A DNA stretch of 38,730 bases from Hydrogenophilaceae bacterium. GTDB taxonomy: Bacteria > Pseudomonadota > Gammaproteobacteria > Burkholderiales > Thiobacillaceae. A program made the translations under genes and the position numbers. How positions within the stretch are numbered: position 1 is the first letter of the stretch; each line of letters opens with the position of its first letter. Below are positions 8,448 to 17,828 of this stretch, piece by piece. The notes under the pieces were generated by a model. It was not told the DNA's origin and searched no databases. It saw only the letters and a list, made by a program, of their open reading frames with translations. The stretch spans positions 1 to 38,730 of the forward strand of contig JACAED010000014.1 of the NCBI GenBank assembly GCA_013389025.1. Direction: 5' to 3'.

Positions 8448-9532
8448 TGAATTTCATTAAACGTCACAGAATGTGGCAGGCGGTAATCGTGCTTATTCTG
8501 TTTGCCGCCATTTACTGGGGCGTCATCGCATCGGACCGATACGTTTCCGAGGCCCATATCATGGTCGACAAGACCAATGTCTTCAGCGCACAGCCAAATG
8601 ATCTGACAGCGCTTCTCACGGCCAATGGCAAGGATACCCACGATCAGCTGCTGTTGCGAGATTATCTGCTCTCGGTGGACATGATGCGCAAGCTGGATGC
8701 CCGCCTGAAGCTGCGGGATCATTTCAGCAATCAGGGGGATTTTCTTTCGAGACTGTGGTTCGAAGACGCGTCAGTCGAGTGGTTCCATCGCTACTATTTA
8801 TCCAGAGTAAGCGTCAATTTCGACGACTATACGGGAATACTGGTTGTGCGCGTTCAGGCCTTTACCCCCGAAATGGCTAACAAGATTGCCAGGATGCTTA
8901 TTGAGGAGGGTGAGCACTTCATGAATGAACTCGCCCACAGGCTCGCGCTTACCCAGGTTGGATTCATTGAAAAACAGCTCGCATTGACCGGCGGGAGATT
9001 CCTTGAAACGCGCAACAAGTTGCTGGCGTATCAGAATGTACACAAGATCGTTTCGCCCGCCGGAACCATCGAAAACGTGAGCGGTGTTGTTTCCAGGCTC
9101 GAAGGCCAGGTTGCCGAGCTCAGGGCGCGCAAGCGGACCCTGGAAAGCTATCTCGCTCCGACTGCGCCAGACATCAGTCAGATCAATATGCAGATCGAGG
9201 GTCTGGTTCAACAGATCGAAGCCGAGAAATCAAAATTGGCCACACCTGGGCGGAATTCGCTGAATCTTATTTCCGAAGAATACGATCGGTTGCTGCTGGA
9301 TGCCAAATTGGCGGAGGATGCATACAAGGGTGCGTTGTCCTCACTGGAAAAGGTTAGAGTCGAGACGACGCGCACCCTGAAAAAGCTTTCGATTTTGCAA
9401 AATCCGACTTTGCCGGAGTATCCGCTGGAACCGCGTCGTATCTACAATATTGCTTCATTCATCGCCATTATTCTTATGCTGGCCGGAATCGTTCATTTGA
9501 TGTCGGCCATCATTCGTGACCACAGGGACTGA
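8444..9532 (+). CDS. kpsE: Capsule export inner-membrane protein (KpsE/CtrB type)
   Basis: This polysaccharide co-polymerase/export protein (PCP-3 group) spans the periplasm between KpsMT and the outer-membrane KpsD. The topology is classic: one helix near the N-terminus (about 10-29), a long periplasmic region with coiled-coil character (SRLEGQVAELRARKRTL and neighbouring segments), and a second helix at the C-terminus (about 336-357) preceded by the proline-rich stretch NPTLPEYPLEPRR. Length is 362 residues. There is no tyrosine kinase domain, as expected for ABC-dependent capsules. Confidence 0.92.
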   Translation: MMNFIKRHRMWQAVIVLILFAAIYWGVIASDRYVSEAHIMVDKTNVFSAQPNDLTALLTANGKDTHDQLLLRDYLLSVDMMRKLDARLKLRDHFSNQGDFLSRLWFEDASVEWFHRYYLSRVSVNFDDYTGILVVRVQAFTPEMANKIARMLIEEGEHFMNELAHRLALTQVGFIEKQLALTGGRFLETRNKLLAYQNVHKIVSPAGTIENVSGVVSRLEGQVAELRARKRTLESYLAPTAPDISQINMQIEGLVQQIEAEKSKLATPGRNSLNLISEEYDRLLLDAKLAEDAYKGALSSLEKVRVETTRTLKKLSILQNPTLPEYPLEPRRIYNIASFIAIILMLAGIVHLMSAIIRDHRD

Positions 9533-9535
9533 CTC

Positions 9536-11272
9536 ATGTTTCGACTGCTGCTTGGCTTGGCATTCATTTTCGCGGCCCAATCATTAATGGCTGCTGCGCC
9601 TGATCCATCCGGATTCAGTCAGGTTTACTATCCGCCTGCGTCGGCCAGTGATTCGGCACAGGCCTCCGTCAAGGGCCAAATTACGGGAATTCCTCAGCAT
9701 TCTGTCGGCAATACTGCCACATCGATTGCTCAAAATTTTGATTATTCGGTAAATGCCAACAGTGATGTTTTTGGGGCCAACCTGTTTACGGGGGCATTTG
9801 CCCGTCAGGGTGCCACGCAATTCAATCCCAACTATGTCGTGACGGTGGGGGATGGAATTCAGGTTCGTTTGTGGGGGGCTATCGAACTGGATACGGTTTT
9901 GACGGTTGACCCCAAGGGAAACATTTTTCTGCCAAATATAGGCCCGGTGAAGGTTCTTGGCTTCCGCAACAAGGATCTTCAAGCCGTTGTGGAGAGTGCC
10001 GTACGCAGGGTCTATCGGGCAAACGTTTTGAGTTACGCAAGCCTGGCTTCCGCCCAGCCGGTCAGGATTTTTGTAGGCGGATTCGTGCATCGACCGGGCC
10101 TTTACAATGGTACTTCCATGGACAGCCTGCTGCATTACATCGATCAGGCAGGCGGAATAGATCCGGAGAGAGGGTCTTTTCATTTTGTTCAGGTGAAAAG
10201 GGGCGATGAGGTCCGAGCGGTAGTAAGCCTGTATGATTTTCTGCTCGACGGGCGCATGCCCTTGATCCAGCTGGCCGATGGCGATGTCATATTTGTCTCG
10301 CCACGACAAAACACCATCAAGGTTTCTGGACTGGTCGAAAATTCGAAAAGATTCGAGTTTGGCGACGGCTATCATACGGTAGCCACGATCAGCTGGCTGG
10401 CAAAACCTCGTGCCCATGCCACCCACGTAAGGGTGGTGCGCAATACTGGAACGACCAGGAATGTTGAGTATTACTCTCTGGAGAATGCAGGCAACATCAC
10501 ACTGAATAATGGCGACGAGATCGAGTTCACTGCCGACAAGAAACCCGGCACCATAACTGTACGTGTTGAAGGTGAACATCTGAGCGCACAGGAATACATA
10601 TTGCCATACGGGGCAAAACTGGGCGAACTGATGAAAAACATTCAGGTTTCCAGAAATGCCGACCTGCAGAATATCCAGCTATTTCGTACTGGTGTTCGTG
10701 AACGCCAGAAGCAAATGCTCTCTGCCGCATTGAGCAGTCTGGAGAGCAGTGTCCTGACTGCTCGTTCCTCAACCAATGAGGAATCCAGATTGCGCAAGGA
10801 AGAGGCTGAATTGATGCTGCAATGGGTTGATCGAGCAAGAAAGATCGAGCCAAGCGGACAGGTTCTGATCGCACAATCCAGCGGGCGCGATGAATTACCT
10901 CTGGAAAATGGGGACGTCATACGTATTCCCAAACAGGACGGTATCGTGCTTGTCAGCGGAGAAGTCATTTTCCCCAGCGCTATTGCGCACGACGGGAAAC
11001 TGCAACTTGAAGACTACATTCAGCGAGCGGGCGGTTATACCCAGAACGCCAATACTTCCCGCATCATCATTGCGCATAGGGATGGCAGTTTCGAGGATCT
11101 GCAGGCAAGGGGGAGCAATCCTTTTGGCGCCGGCAGCCAGCAATCAGTCAAGCAAGGAGATCAGATACTTGTTCTTCCGAAAGTGCAGACCAAGAATATC
11201 GAAATTACCCGGGGCATCAGCCAGATCATTTATCAGCTTGCCATCGCAACGAAGGTTATCCTGGGTCTATGA
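9536..11272 (+). CDS. kpsD: Polysaccharide export outer-membrane protein (KpsD/Wza-like)
   Basis: This is the outer-membrane/periplasmic component of capsule export. It begins with a signal peptide (RLLLGLAFIFAAQSLMAAA) that has no lipobox cysteine, which resembles KpsD rather than lipidated Wza. The polysaccharide-export domain follows, with the motif GDGIQVRLWGAIELDTVLTV, and then several SLBB-type segments: PVRIFVGGFVHRPGLYNG, NTIKVSGLVENSKRF and DGIVLVSGEVIFP. At 578 residues it is close to KpsD. It starts 3 bases after kpsE and is the last gene of the export operon. Confidence 0.9.
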   Translation: MFRLLLGLAFIFAAQSLMAAAPDPSGFSQVYYPPASASDSAQASVKGQITGIPQHSVGNTATSIAQNFDYSVNANSDVFGANLFTGAFARQGATQFNPNYVVTVGDGIQVRLWGAIELDTVLTVDPKGNIFLPNIGPVKVLGFRNKDLQAVVESAVRRVYRANVLSYASLASAQPVRIFVGGFVHRPGLYNGTSMDSLLHYIDQAGGIDPERGSFHFVQVKRGDEVRAVVSLYDFLLDGRMPLIQLADGDVIFVSPRQNTIKVSGLVENSKRFEFGDGYHTVATISWLAKPRAHATHVRVVRNTGTTRNVEYYSLENAGNITLNNGDEIEFTADKKPGTITVRVEGEHLSAQEYILPYGAKLGELMKNIQVSRNADLQNIQLFRTGVRERQKQMLSAALSSLESSVLTARSSTNEESRLRKEEAELMLQWVDRARKIEPSGQVLIAQSSGRDELPLENGDVIRIPKQDGIVLVSGEVIFPSAIAHDGKLQLEDYIQRAGGYTQNANTSRIIIAHRDGSFEDLQARGSNPFGAGSQQSVKQGDQILVLPKVQTKNIEITRGISQIIYQLAIATKVILGL

Positions 11273-11512
11273 CCGGCAAAATCAACACTGTTGGGACTCG
11301 ATAAGCTGCTTTTGAGAGAACACAACCATGGCAAGAGCTATGCCTGTCTTGTTTGAATCTGACAGGCTTGCATCTTGAACTGACGGGACATTGATTGCCC
11401 TGCTTCGGAGGGATCAGCATCTGAGGCGCGAGGTGTACGACACCCGCGCAAGGGCAAGAGGTGCATGCCGCCGCCGACGCCTGGCTGGGCGTATCCGCAG
11501 CGTCCAAACAAC
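11273..11512. other. Convergent intergenic region between kpsD and the galactofuranosyltransferase
   Basis: No convincing gene is present. A strong imperfect hairpin lies at 11427-11448 (CGCG, bulged A, GGTGT, loop ACG, ACACC, CGCG) but has no T-run on either side. It may stabilise the ends of the two convergent transcripts. Confidence 0.4.
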
Positions 11513-13429
11513 TTACGACTGCCGGGCAATGATTTTGATATTCGAATTCACCTGATCAGTCATGTTGGTTTGGACATTATTCGTATTTGTACCAGCCTCT
11601 TGGCCAAAGATCTGATCCCATTTTTCCTGTCCCCTCAGCACAGATATGCCTGCCCGCCACATTTCACCGGCAGCCTCGTTGTGCTTTTGATAGGCCCGAA
11701 GGGCACGATAGCCTTTCCACAGAAGTTTCAAAAGTGTAGGGGTGTCTGGCTGGTAAAGCAGTTTGTAGGTTTTGGGGCCATTCGTTTTCACATAGGGAAA
11801 ATTGCCGATGTTGGCGATATTCACCTGGCTATCAAGGCTTAGACGCGGTTCCCGCCTTTTGCCCTTGCGCCCCATAAGCATGACTGCTCTGATCCTTCTG
11901 ATGATCAGGTTTGTCACCTTAAGTTTGCCAACGGGCATGGGCTTTTCACTGACTGGCTGCAAACCCTCGATGTCATCAAAATTTCTGGGTGCATGTTTTT
12001 TTGCAAGCTCGGATATTCTTTGATGAATGACATCGGCACTTTCAATCATCAAATCCGGCCCTTTGAGAAAGTCATTGATCGCTTGAATGACCAATGCCGC
12101 CTCCTGGTAATTGTGAACGGCCAGAGCCCCATAGAAAATTCGCTCAAGAGACCCCTTCGTTTCCATGTTGAAACGATGAGGATAAACTGAGGACATAATG
12201 AAGCGATTACGGTAATCGTAATAAATCTGCCAGCCCCCAACTTTTGCATAAAATGGCTCATGCCAAACCGCAATGCCCGGCATGGCCACTGTCTTGATGC
12301 CCTTTTCCTGGAGACGGACGCCGTATTCCATATCGTCGCCACGGATGAAAATGGGTGCTGGAAACTTTGCTTCCCTAATGTGATTCACTGGTATCGCGCA
12401 GAACCACCATGCGTTGTAATCGGCATTATGGAAATTCAGGAAGGGATGCAAGGCATCTATACGTCGCAGATCAATATTGTGATGAAGCGGTTTAACCCTG
12501 GAATTCGACTTGACATTCGCACCAGCCTCGTAAAGTATCCATGGCTGGAACAAGTCAAGCATATGCCCCCCAACCACAATGTCCTTTGTTAGATGCGACA
12601 GGAATGACTCAAGGTTGGCAAGAATCCGGACATCGATATTTGCGTCATCATCCATCAGGACATGATGCGTGATTCCGTCCCGGCCGACACATTCGTACAT
12701 GGTTCTGGTAAAGCCGCCGCAACCACCCAGATTGCTTTGTTCAATCAGCCGAATGTTGTTTGACTGATTGATCAGATTCTTGAGAGCCAGATTCGAGAAC
12801 GGGGCGCCCTGATTGACCAGGATTATTTCATCCACGGATCTGCTGGTTTCGGAGAAATTCTCCAGCTCAACCAGATTCTTGTACAGGTATGATTCACGGT
12901 TATAGGTGCAAATGCCCAGTGTGATTTTAGGATGACGGCGAGGGGCATTCCGGGTTTGCAAACGCATTGATCTGATTGTGGTCTCGCGCTTGGCATAGAC
13001 ATCCACAAAAATTCTTCCGGCATAGTGAGGCCCGCCGAGTCCCATGGCGTCCTTGGAAGCGATCGGTATATTGATGGTGTGCAGCGACATGACATCGCTG
13101 CCGATCTGTTTCCACTCAATCAACTTGCAACCGAGGGATACAGAATCCCTGAAAATTTCGATGACAACTTCGCCAGAAAGCTCGATCGTCAGTTGAAGAT
13201 CAGAGACTTGCGTACATTCCGCCCAATAGCTTTCGTAGAAGGAATTGAAATAGGTGTTGAATGAAATTTTGGTATCGCGATCCAGATACAACTGCTTGTC
13301 GTCATATTCAACATACCCAGACAGCATTCTGAGATAAAGCTCGGATACGAGCTTGTTGGTTGGTAACAGTATTTCCTGGACGGGAAAGAGTGCAGTTTGT
13401 TCTATTAATTTTGGAGATTCGCGAAACAT
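11513..13429 (-). CDS. GlfT2-like galactofuranosyltransferase (GT2)
   Basis: The architecture is that of mycobacterial GlfT2, the processive enzyme that adds galactofuranose from UDP-Galf. An N-terminal beta-sandwich-like region covers about residues 1-165, and a GT-A domain begins at KITLGICTYNRE. The metal-binding DDD is at 260-262, a GDD (catalytic Asp region) at 364-366 and WHE at 389-391. These nearly match the GlfT2 positions I recall (DDD near 256-258, Asp near 372, His near 396), and the length of 638 residues is almost the same. The ATG at 13429 is chosen over an upstream TTG at 13465 because GGGG lies a few bases upstream of it. It is the only minus-strand gene in the capsule locus. 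A UDP-galactopyranose mutase gene about 3 kb away supplies the expected donor. Linkage specificity cannot be read from sequence. Confidence 0.85.
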   Translation of the reverse strand: MFRESPKLIEQTALFPVQEILLPTNKLVSELYLRMLSGYVEYDDKQLYLDRDTKISFNTYFNSFYESYWAECTQVSDLQLTIELSGEVVIEIFRDSVSLGCKLIEWKQIGSDVMSLHTINIPIASKDAMGLGGPHYAGRIFVDVYAKRETTIRSMRLQTRNAPRRHPKITLGICTYNRESYLYKNLVELENFSETSRSVDEIILVNQGAPFSNLALKNLINQSNNIRLIEQSNLGGCGGFTRTMYECVGRDGITHHVLMDDDANIDVRILANLESFLSHLTKDIVVGGHMLDLFQPWILYEAGANVKSNSRVKPLHHNIDLRRIDALHPFLNFHNADYNAWWFCAIPVNHIREAKFPAPIFIRGDDMEYGVRLQEKGIKTVAMPGIAVWHEPFYAKVGGWQIYYDYRNRFIMSSVYPHRFNMETKGSLERIFYGALAVHNYQEAALVIQAINDFLKGPDLMIESADVIHQRISELAKKHAPRNFDDIEGLQPVSEKPMPVGKLKVTNLIIRRIRAVMLMGRKGKRREPRLSLDSQVNIANIGNFPYVKTNGPKTYKLLYQPDTPTLLKLLWKGYRALRAYQKHNEAAGEMWRAGISVLRGQEKWDQIFGQEAGTNTNNVQTNMTDQVNSNIKIIARQS

Positions 13430-14148
13430 ATCTACCCCATTTTTTGAAAATACACTAATGGACAAGCATCATCACAAAACTCTTGCTAACAGCACGCAGT
13501 AATATGGTTACCAGTCGATATCCACATGAATTTATTGGCGCGATGAATGTTGCTGCCGGATTTCGATAACCGTCTGGGTTAACAATTAGCAACTATTGTG
13601 CTAGGGAATAACTATATGATTAGAAATGGGTTTAATTGATGTAACATAATTATTTGTTAATTTTCCCGACAGTGTTGCCGAGACGGCATTGATTGATGTG
13701 TCAGTTTTTTTATTAAAGTGTTTAATGGCTGATACAGTTGATGTTGGTTGTCCTGGCTTTCCATGCGGCCGAACCCCATGCAATTACAAGGGGTTATTGC
13801 CGAGTCTTGAAGCAGGTTCTTCCGGCTGGCTGGATTTTTACCTGCACCACATTTCAGAGATCACAACAAGCAATCGGATTTGGCGAAATTAAGCTTTGGC
13901 CATTTCAATCCGTCAGATAGATCAGAAGTTCTATTTGACTGACGCATCAGAGCCTCGATTTGGGGCCGATGTGGAAATGGCATGGCAGACGTTGTGGCAA
14001 CCCTATGACCCTGACTGGATTTCAAAGCTATCAAGTGGGTTTCCGCTGAGCCATTGCCTATGCAAGAATACTTGTTCCCTCTTTCCCAGACAGGGTCTGA
14101 TTGGGGAGATTGCCAGAATAATCATCAAGACAAGCAACACGCATAGAC
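13430..14148. other. Long AT-rich divergent intergenic region
   Basis: About 720 bases lie between the minus-strand galactofuranosyltransferase and the plus-strand sulfotransferase-like gene. The stretch around 13590-13730 is markedly AT-rich. It includes TTGATG followed 16 bases later by TAATTT (near 13636-13663), a weak promoter candidate for the plus strand. The short open frames inside (for example 13896-14183) have no ribosome site and resemble no family. I see no transposase remnant. It probably holds the divergent promoters of the variable part of the capsule locus. Confidence 0.4.
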
Positions 14149-15180
14149 ATGAAGACCATTTATTTACATATTGGCCAAACTAAAACAGCTACGACAACAC
14201 TTCAGGCTTTCTTTTTCGAAAACAGAAACTGGCTGCATGATAATGGAATCTACTATCCCGAATGCCCGGAAGCACATCCCATAAAAACACAGCATCGATT
14301 TCTGGTCGAGTCTATTGCGGGCCTTAATCTGCCTTTTCCGGATCGGATTGGGGCTTGGGATTATCTTGAAAAGAAGATTGATGCTTCTGACCGGGACAAA
14401 ATACTCATTAGCGAAGAAGTATTCTGGCACCTGTTTGAAAAAAGGCCTGCAGGAAGAAAATCAGCCATTCAATGGATAAGACAAAGATTGGGAAATCTTG
14501 ATGTCAAGATTATCTGCTACTTGAGGCGACAGGACAAATGGATAGAGTCCTGGTACAACCAGATCGTCAAGACTGATGTCAATGCCTTGTCGCGACTTGA
14601 ATACATGGATTTCATTCAGACCTATCGGGATTATGGGTTGTTGAATTATTCAGAGGCGCTGCAACCCTGGTCCGATGTGTTCGGAGAGGAAAACCTGTTT
14701 GTCCGGCCGTTTGAAAAATCCAGGTTCTTGAACGGAGATATCATTGCAGACTTCATGAGCATACTCGGTTGCGAGGTCAGTGATAGTCTGACCAGACCCA
14801 AGGATCAGCAGGTATCGCTTTGCAACAGCGCTTGCGAATTGTCACTGCTTTTCAACAGGACTCCGCAGGCTGCGGAATTCAAGAAAAGATTCATGCGAGT
14901 CATCAAGCAATATGATGCAGACGTAATTGACAATAGAAGGTTCACTTCAAAGGAATTGTCCGAATCACTCTTGAGGGAGTTCGAGGACTCGAACAGGCAG
15001 TTGGCAAGCAAGTATGCGAAAGGGGGCGATGATTTTTTCGACTTCGCTTTGGCAGGATATGAGCATGGTGAATATCCTGGCCTGTCAGTTCAGGAACTGG
15101 CAAATTTCATGATCTATCTGTTTCAGGAACAACAAACTCAGATCAGAGGGCTACGCAAACGTCTCCAGGATATCGAATAG
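14149..15180 (+). CDS. Sulfotransferase-like protein (PAPS-binding P-loop fold)
   Basis: The N-terminus carries HIGQTKTATTTLQ (residues 7-19), the 5'-phosphosulfate-binding loop of PAPS-dependent sulfotransferases, in the form HIGxxKTxTTxLQ common in bacterial polysaccharide-locus members. A second segment, YLRRQDKWIESWYNQ (124-138), matches the 3'-phosphate-binding region (Arg and Ser). Length is 343 residues, with no signal peptide or membrane helix, so it acts in the cytoplasm. In this setting it probably sulfates a sugar of the capsule repeat unit before export. The substrate is not predictable, and some relatives of this fold are not proven sulfotransferases. No good ribosome site precedes the ATG. 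Confidence 0.75.
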   Translation: MKTIYLHIGQTKTATTTLQAFFFENRNWLHDNGIYYPECPEAHPIKTQHRFLVESIAGLNLPFPDRIGAWDYLEKKIDASDRDKILISEEVFWHLFEKRPAGRKSAIQWIRQRLGNLDVKIICYLRRQDKWIESWYNQIVKTDVNALSRLEYMDFIQTYRDYGLLNYSEALQPWSDVFGEENLFVRPFEKSRFLNGDIIADFMSILGCEVSDSLTRPKDQQVSLCNSACELSLLFNRTPQAAEFKKRFMRVIKQYDADVIDNRRFTSKELSESLLREFEDSNRQLASKYAKGGDDFFDFALAGYEHGEYPGLSVQELANFMIYLFQEQQTQIRGLRKRLQDIE

Positions 15181-15294
15181 CAGGAGAAAAAACGGAAGCT
15201 CATGGCTTTGAGGTCTGTTGCGCTCTCTCTTCTCGACTAAACAGCGCCATGTGAACCTTGAAGTTGCCAAACAGTTCTCATCAGGTATGTTTGA

Positions 15295-16545
15295 ATGCAC
15301 AAGACGATGATCAAGTCAGCCTTTGTTTTCTTGTTGATGCTCGGTTCGGCTGGATGCCAGGCGGGCAGATGCGGAAACAATCTATGTGAAGTGAAGGAAA
15401 CTGTCGCTTCCTGCTCAAGGGACTGCAAGCCACTCAATATTGAGCCATCGAAAATCACCCTGGTTGATAAAACCGGTACGGGCCCCAGGGGTATTCAATT
15501 GATCAACGGTACGCTGATTGTTGGTTTTGTCCAGAATGGACCTGATGCCTCGGCAATGAACATTCACAAGTATCGAGCTTCAGATTATGGCTTGATCGAG
15601 AAAGTAAACATATTCAATCGTCCATCTAGATCAGGTTATAACCTGGGGAATCCCACCCCCTTCCAGACGAAAAGCGGTCGATTGATATTGGGCTTTCGTG
15701 ATCATCTTCCCGAAGGTCATCACAAGCGGTTCCGGCTGAGGGTGACATACAGCGACGATAACGGACAAAGCTGGATGCCGGGCAAGGAAGATTCCACAGG
15801 TTTCATAGACGAAAGCGATCAGGGAATCTGGGAGCCATTTTTCTATTACGACAAGTTCGATGTTTTGCGGGTCGTGTATGCCAAGGAGAAATCAGCTGAA
15901 GACTGTTTCCGTCGAAAGGGAAACAGACAAGTCATCGCCATGAAATCTTCCACAGACGATGGCCTGACATGGGAGAACGAGACCGAGATAGTCGGTGAAG
16001 GGGTGTCAAGAGATGGTGTCCCTGCCGTGACCAGGCTCTGGGATGGCAGTTATCTCCTGGTCTTTGAATCATGGAGGAAATCAGGTTGTGGTGTCAGCAT
16101 TCCGTCCCTGGTAATTCGTTCAGTACAGTCGAGGGACGGGGTTGAATGGGGCAAACGGCGGCTAGTCTATGAGCCCAAGTCTGTGAAGAGGTATTCGTCC
16201 AAAGGTATTGATTATCCCAGGGCCTCATGGCCAGCCATTACAACCCTCGCGGATGGCAGGGTTCTGATTGCTTTTACCACGGATGAAGATTATCCGGATG
16301 ACTATGGGAGATATGGCGGCAAGGAGGATAAGCAAATGAACGAACGGCTGCTCCTGTCCAAGGGGGCGCCATCATACGAAGCGCTTGAATGGGATTACTC
16401 AAGCATTGCGGGTTTTGCTCCACAAGACGAGAGATCTACCCCGAATGCAAGATTCTCGTTTCTGATGATGAACAGAGTCAAAGGCAAGCCTGTTTTATTG
16501 ATGGGGCTGCCTCCCCGTGCTATGGAAATCGACTTGTCAAAGTGA
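15295..16545 (+). CDS. Asp-box (sialidase-fold) lipoprotein
   Basis: The N-terminus is a lipoprotein signal peptide ending at Cys21 (GSAGC). A short Cys-rich motif follows, CGNNLCEVKETVASCSRDC (residues 26-44), of the CGxGxCExxExxxxCxxDC kind seen in exported proteins. The rest resembles a sialidase/BNR beta-propeller, with two perfect Asp boxes (SxDxGxxW), SDDNGQSW at 153-160 and STDDGLTW at 219-226, and a degenerate copy at SRDGVEW. The protein should sit at the cell envelope facing the periplasm or outside. It may be a glycosidase that trims or turns over the capsule, but I cannot identify the full sialidase Arg triad, so a non-catalytic glycan-binding role is possible. Its place between sulfotransferase-like and mutase genes ties it to capsule biology. 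Confidence 0.75.
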   Translation: MHKTMIKSAFVFLLMLGSAGCQAGRCGNNLCEVKETVASCSRDCKPLNIEPSKITLVDKTGTGPRGIQLINGTLIVGFVQNGPDASAMNIHKYRASDYGLIEKVNIFNRPSRSGYNLGNPTPFQTKSGRLILGFRDHLPEGHHKRFRLRVTYSDDNGQSWMPGKEDSTGFIDESDQGIWEPFFYYDKFDVLRVVYAKEKSAEDCFRRKGNRQVIAMKSSTDDGLTWENETEIVGEGVSRDGVPAVTRLWDGSYLLVFESWRKSGCGVSIPSLVIRSVQSRDGVEWGKRRLVYEPKSVKRYSSKGIDYPRASWPAITTLADGRVLIAFTTDEDYPDDYGRYGGKEDKQMNERLLLSKGAPSYEALEWDYSSIAGFAPQDERSTPNARFSFLMMNRVKGKPVLLMGLPPRAMEIDLSK

Positions 16546-16594
16546 AGCAGCAAGTCAGGAACAGTCCTTGCAAGCCGGTTCAGGAAAAACATAA

Positions 16595-17761
<1,167 letters not shown>

Positions 17762-17828
17762 CATCAAATGCAAATGCAGCCATTCTCGCCGGTGCGTTTC
17801 CTCCAGACATTGAAGTAAGGTAACCAAG

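Noticed and set aside
13896-14183. 95-residue open frame upstream of the sulfotransferase-like gene
   Set aside because: It has no ribosome site, overlaps the next gene's start and shows no recognisable motif; kept only as a possible remnant.
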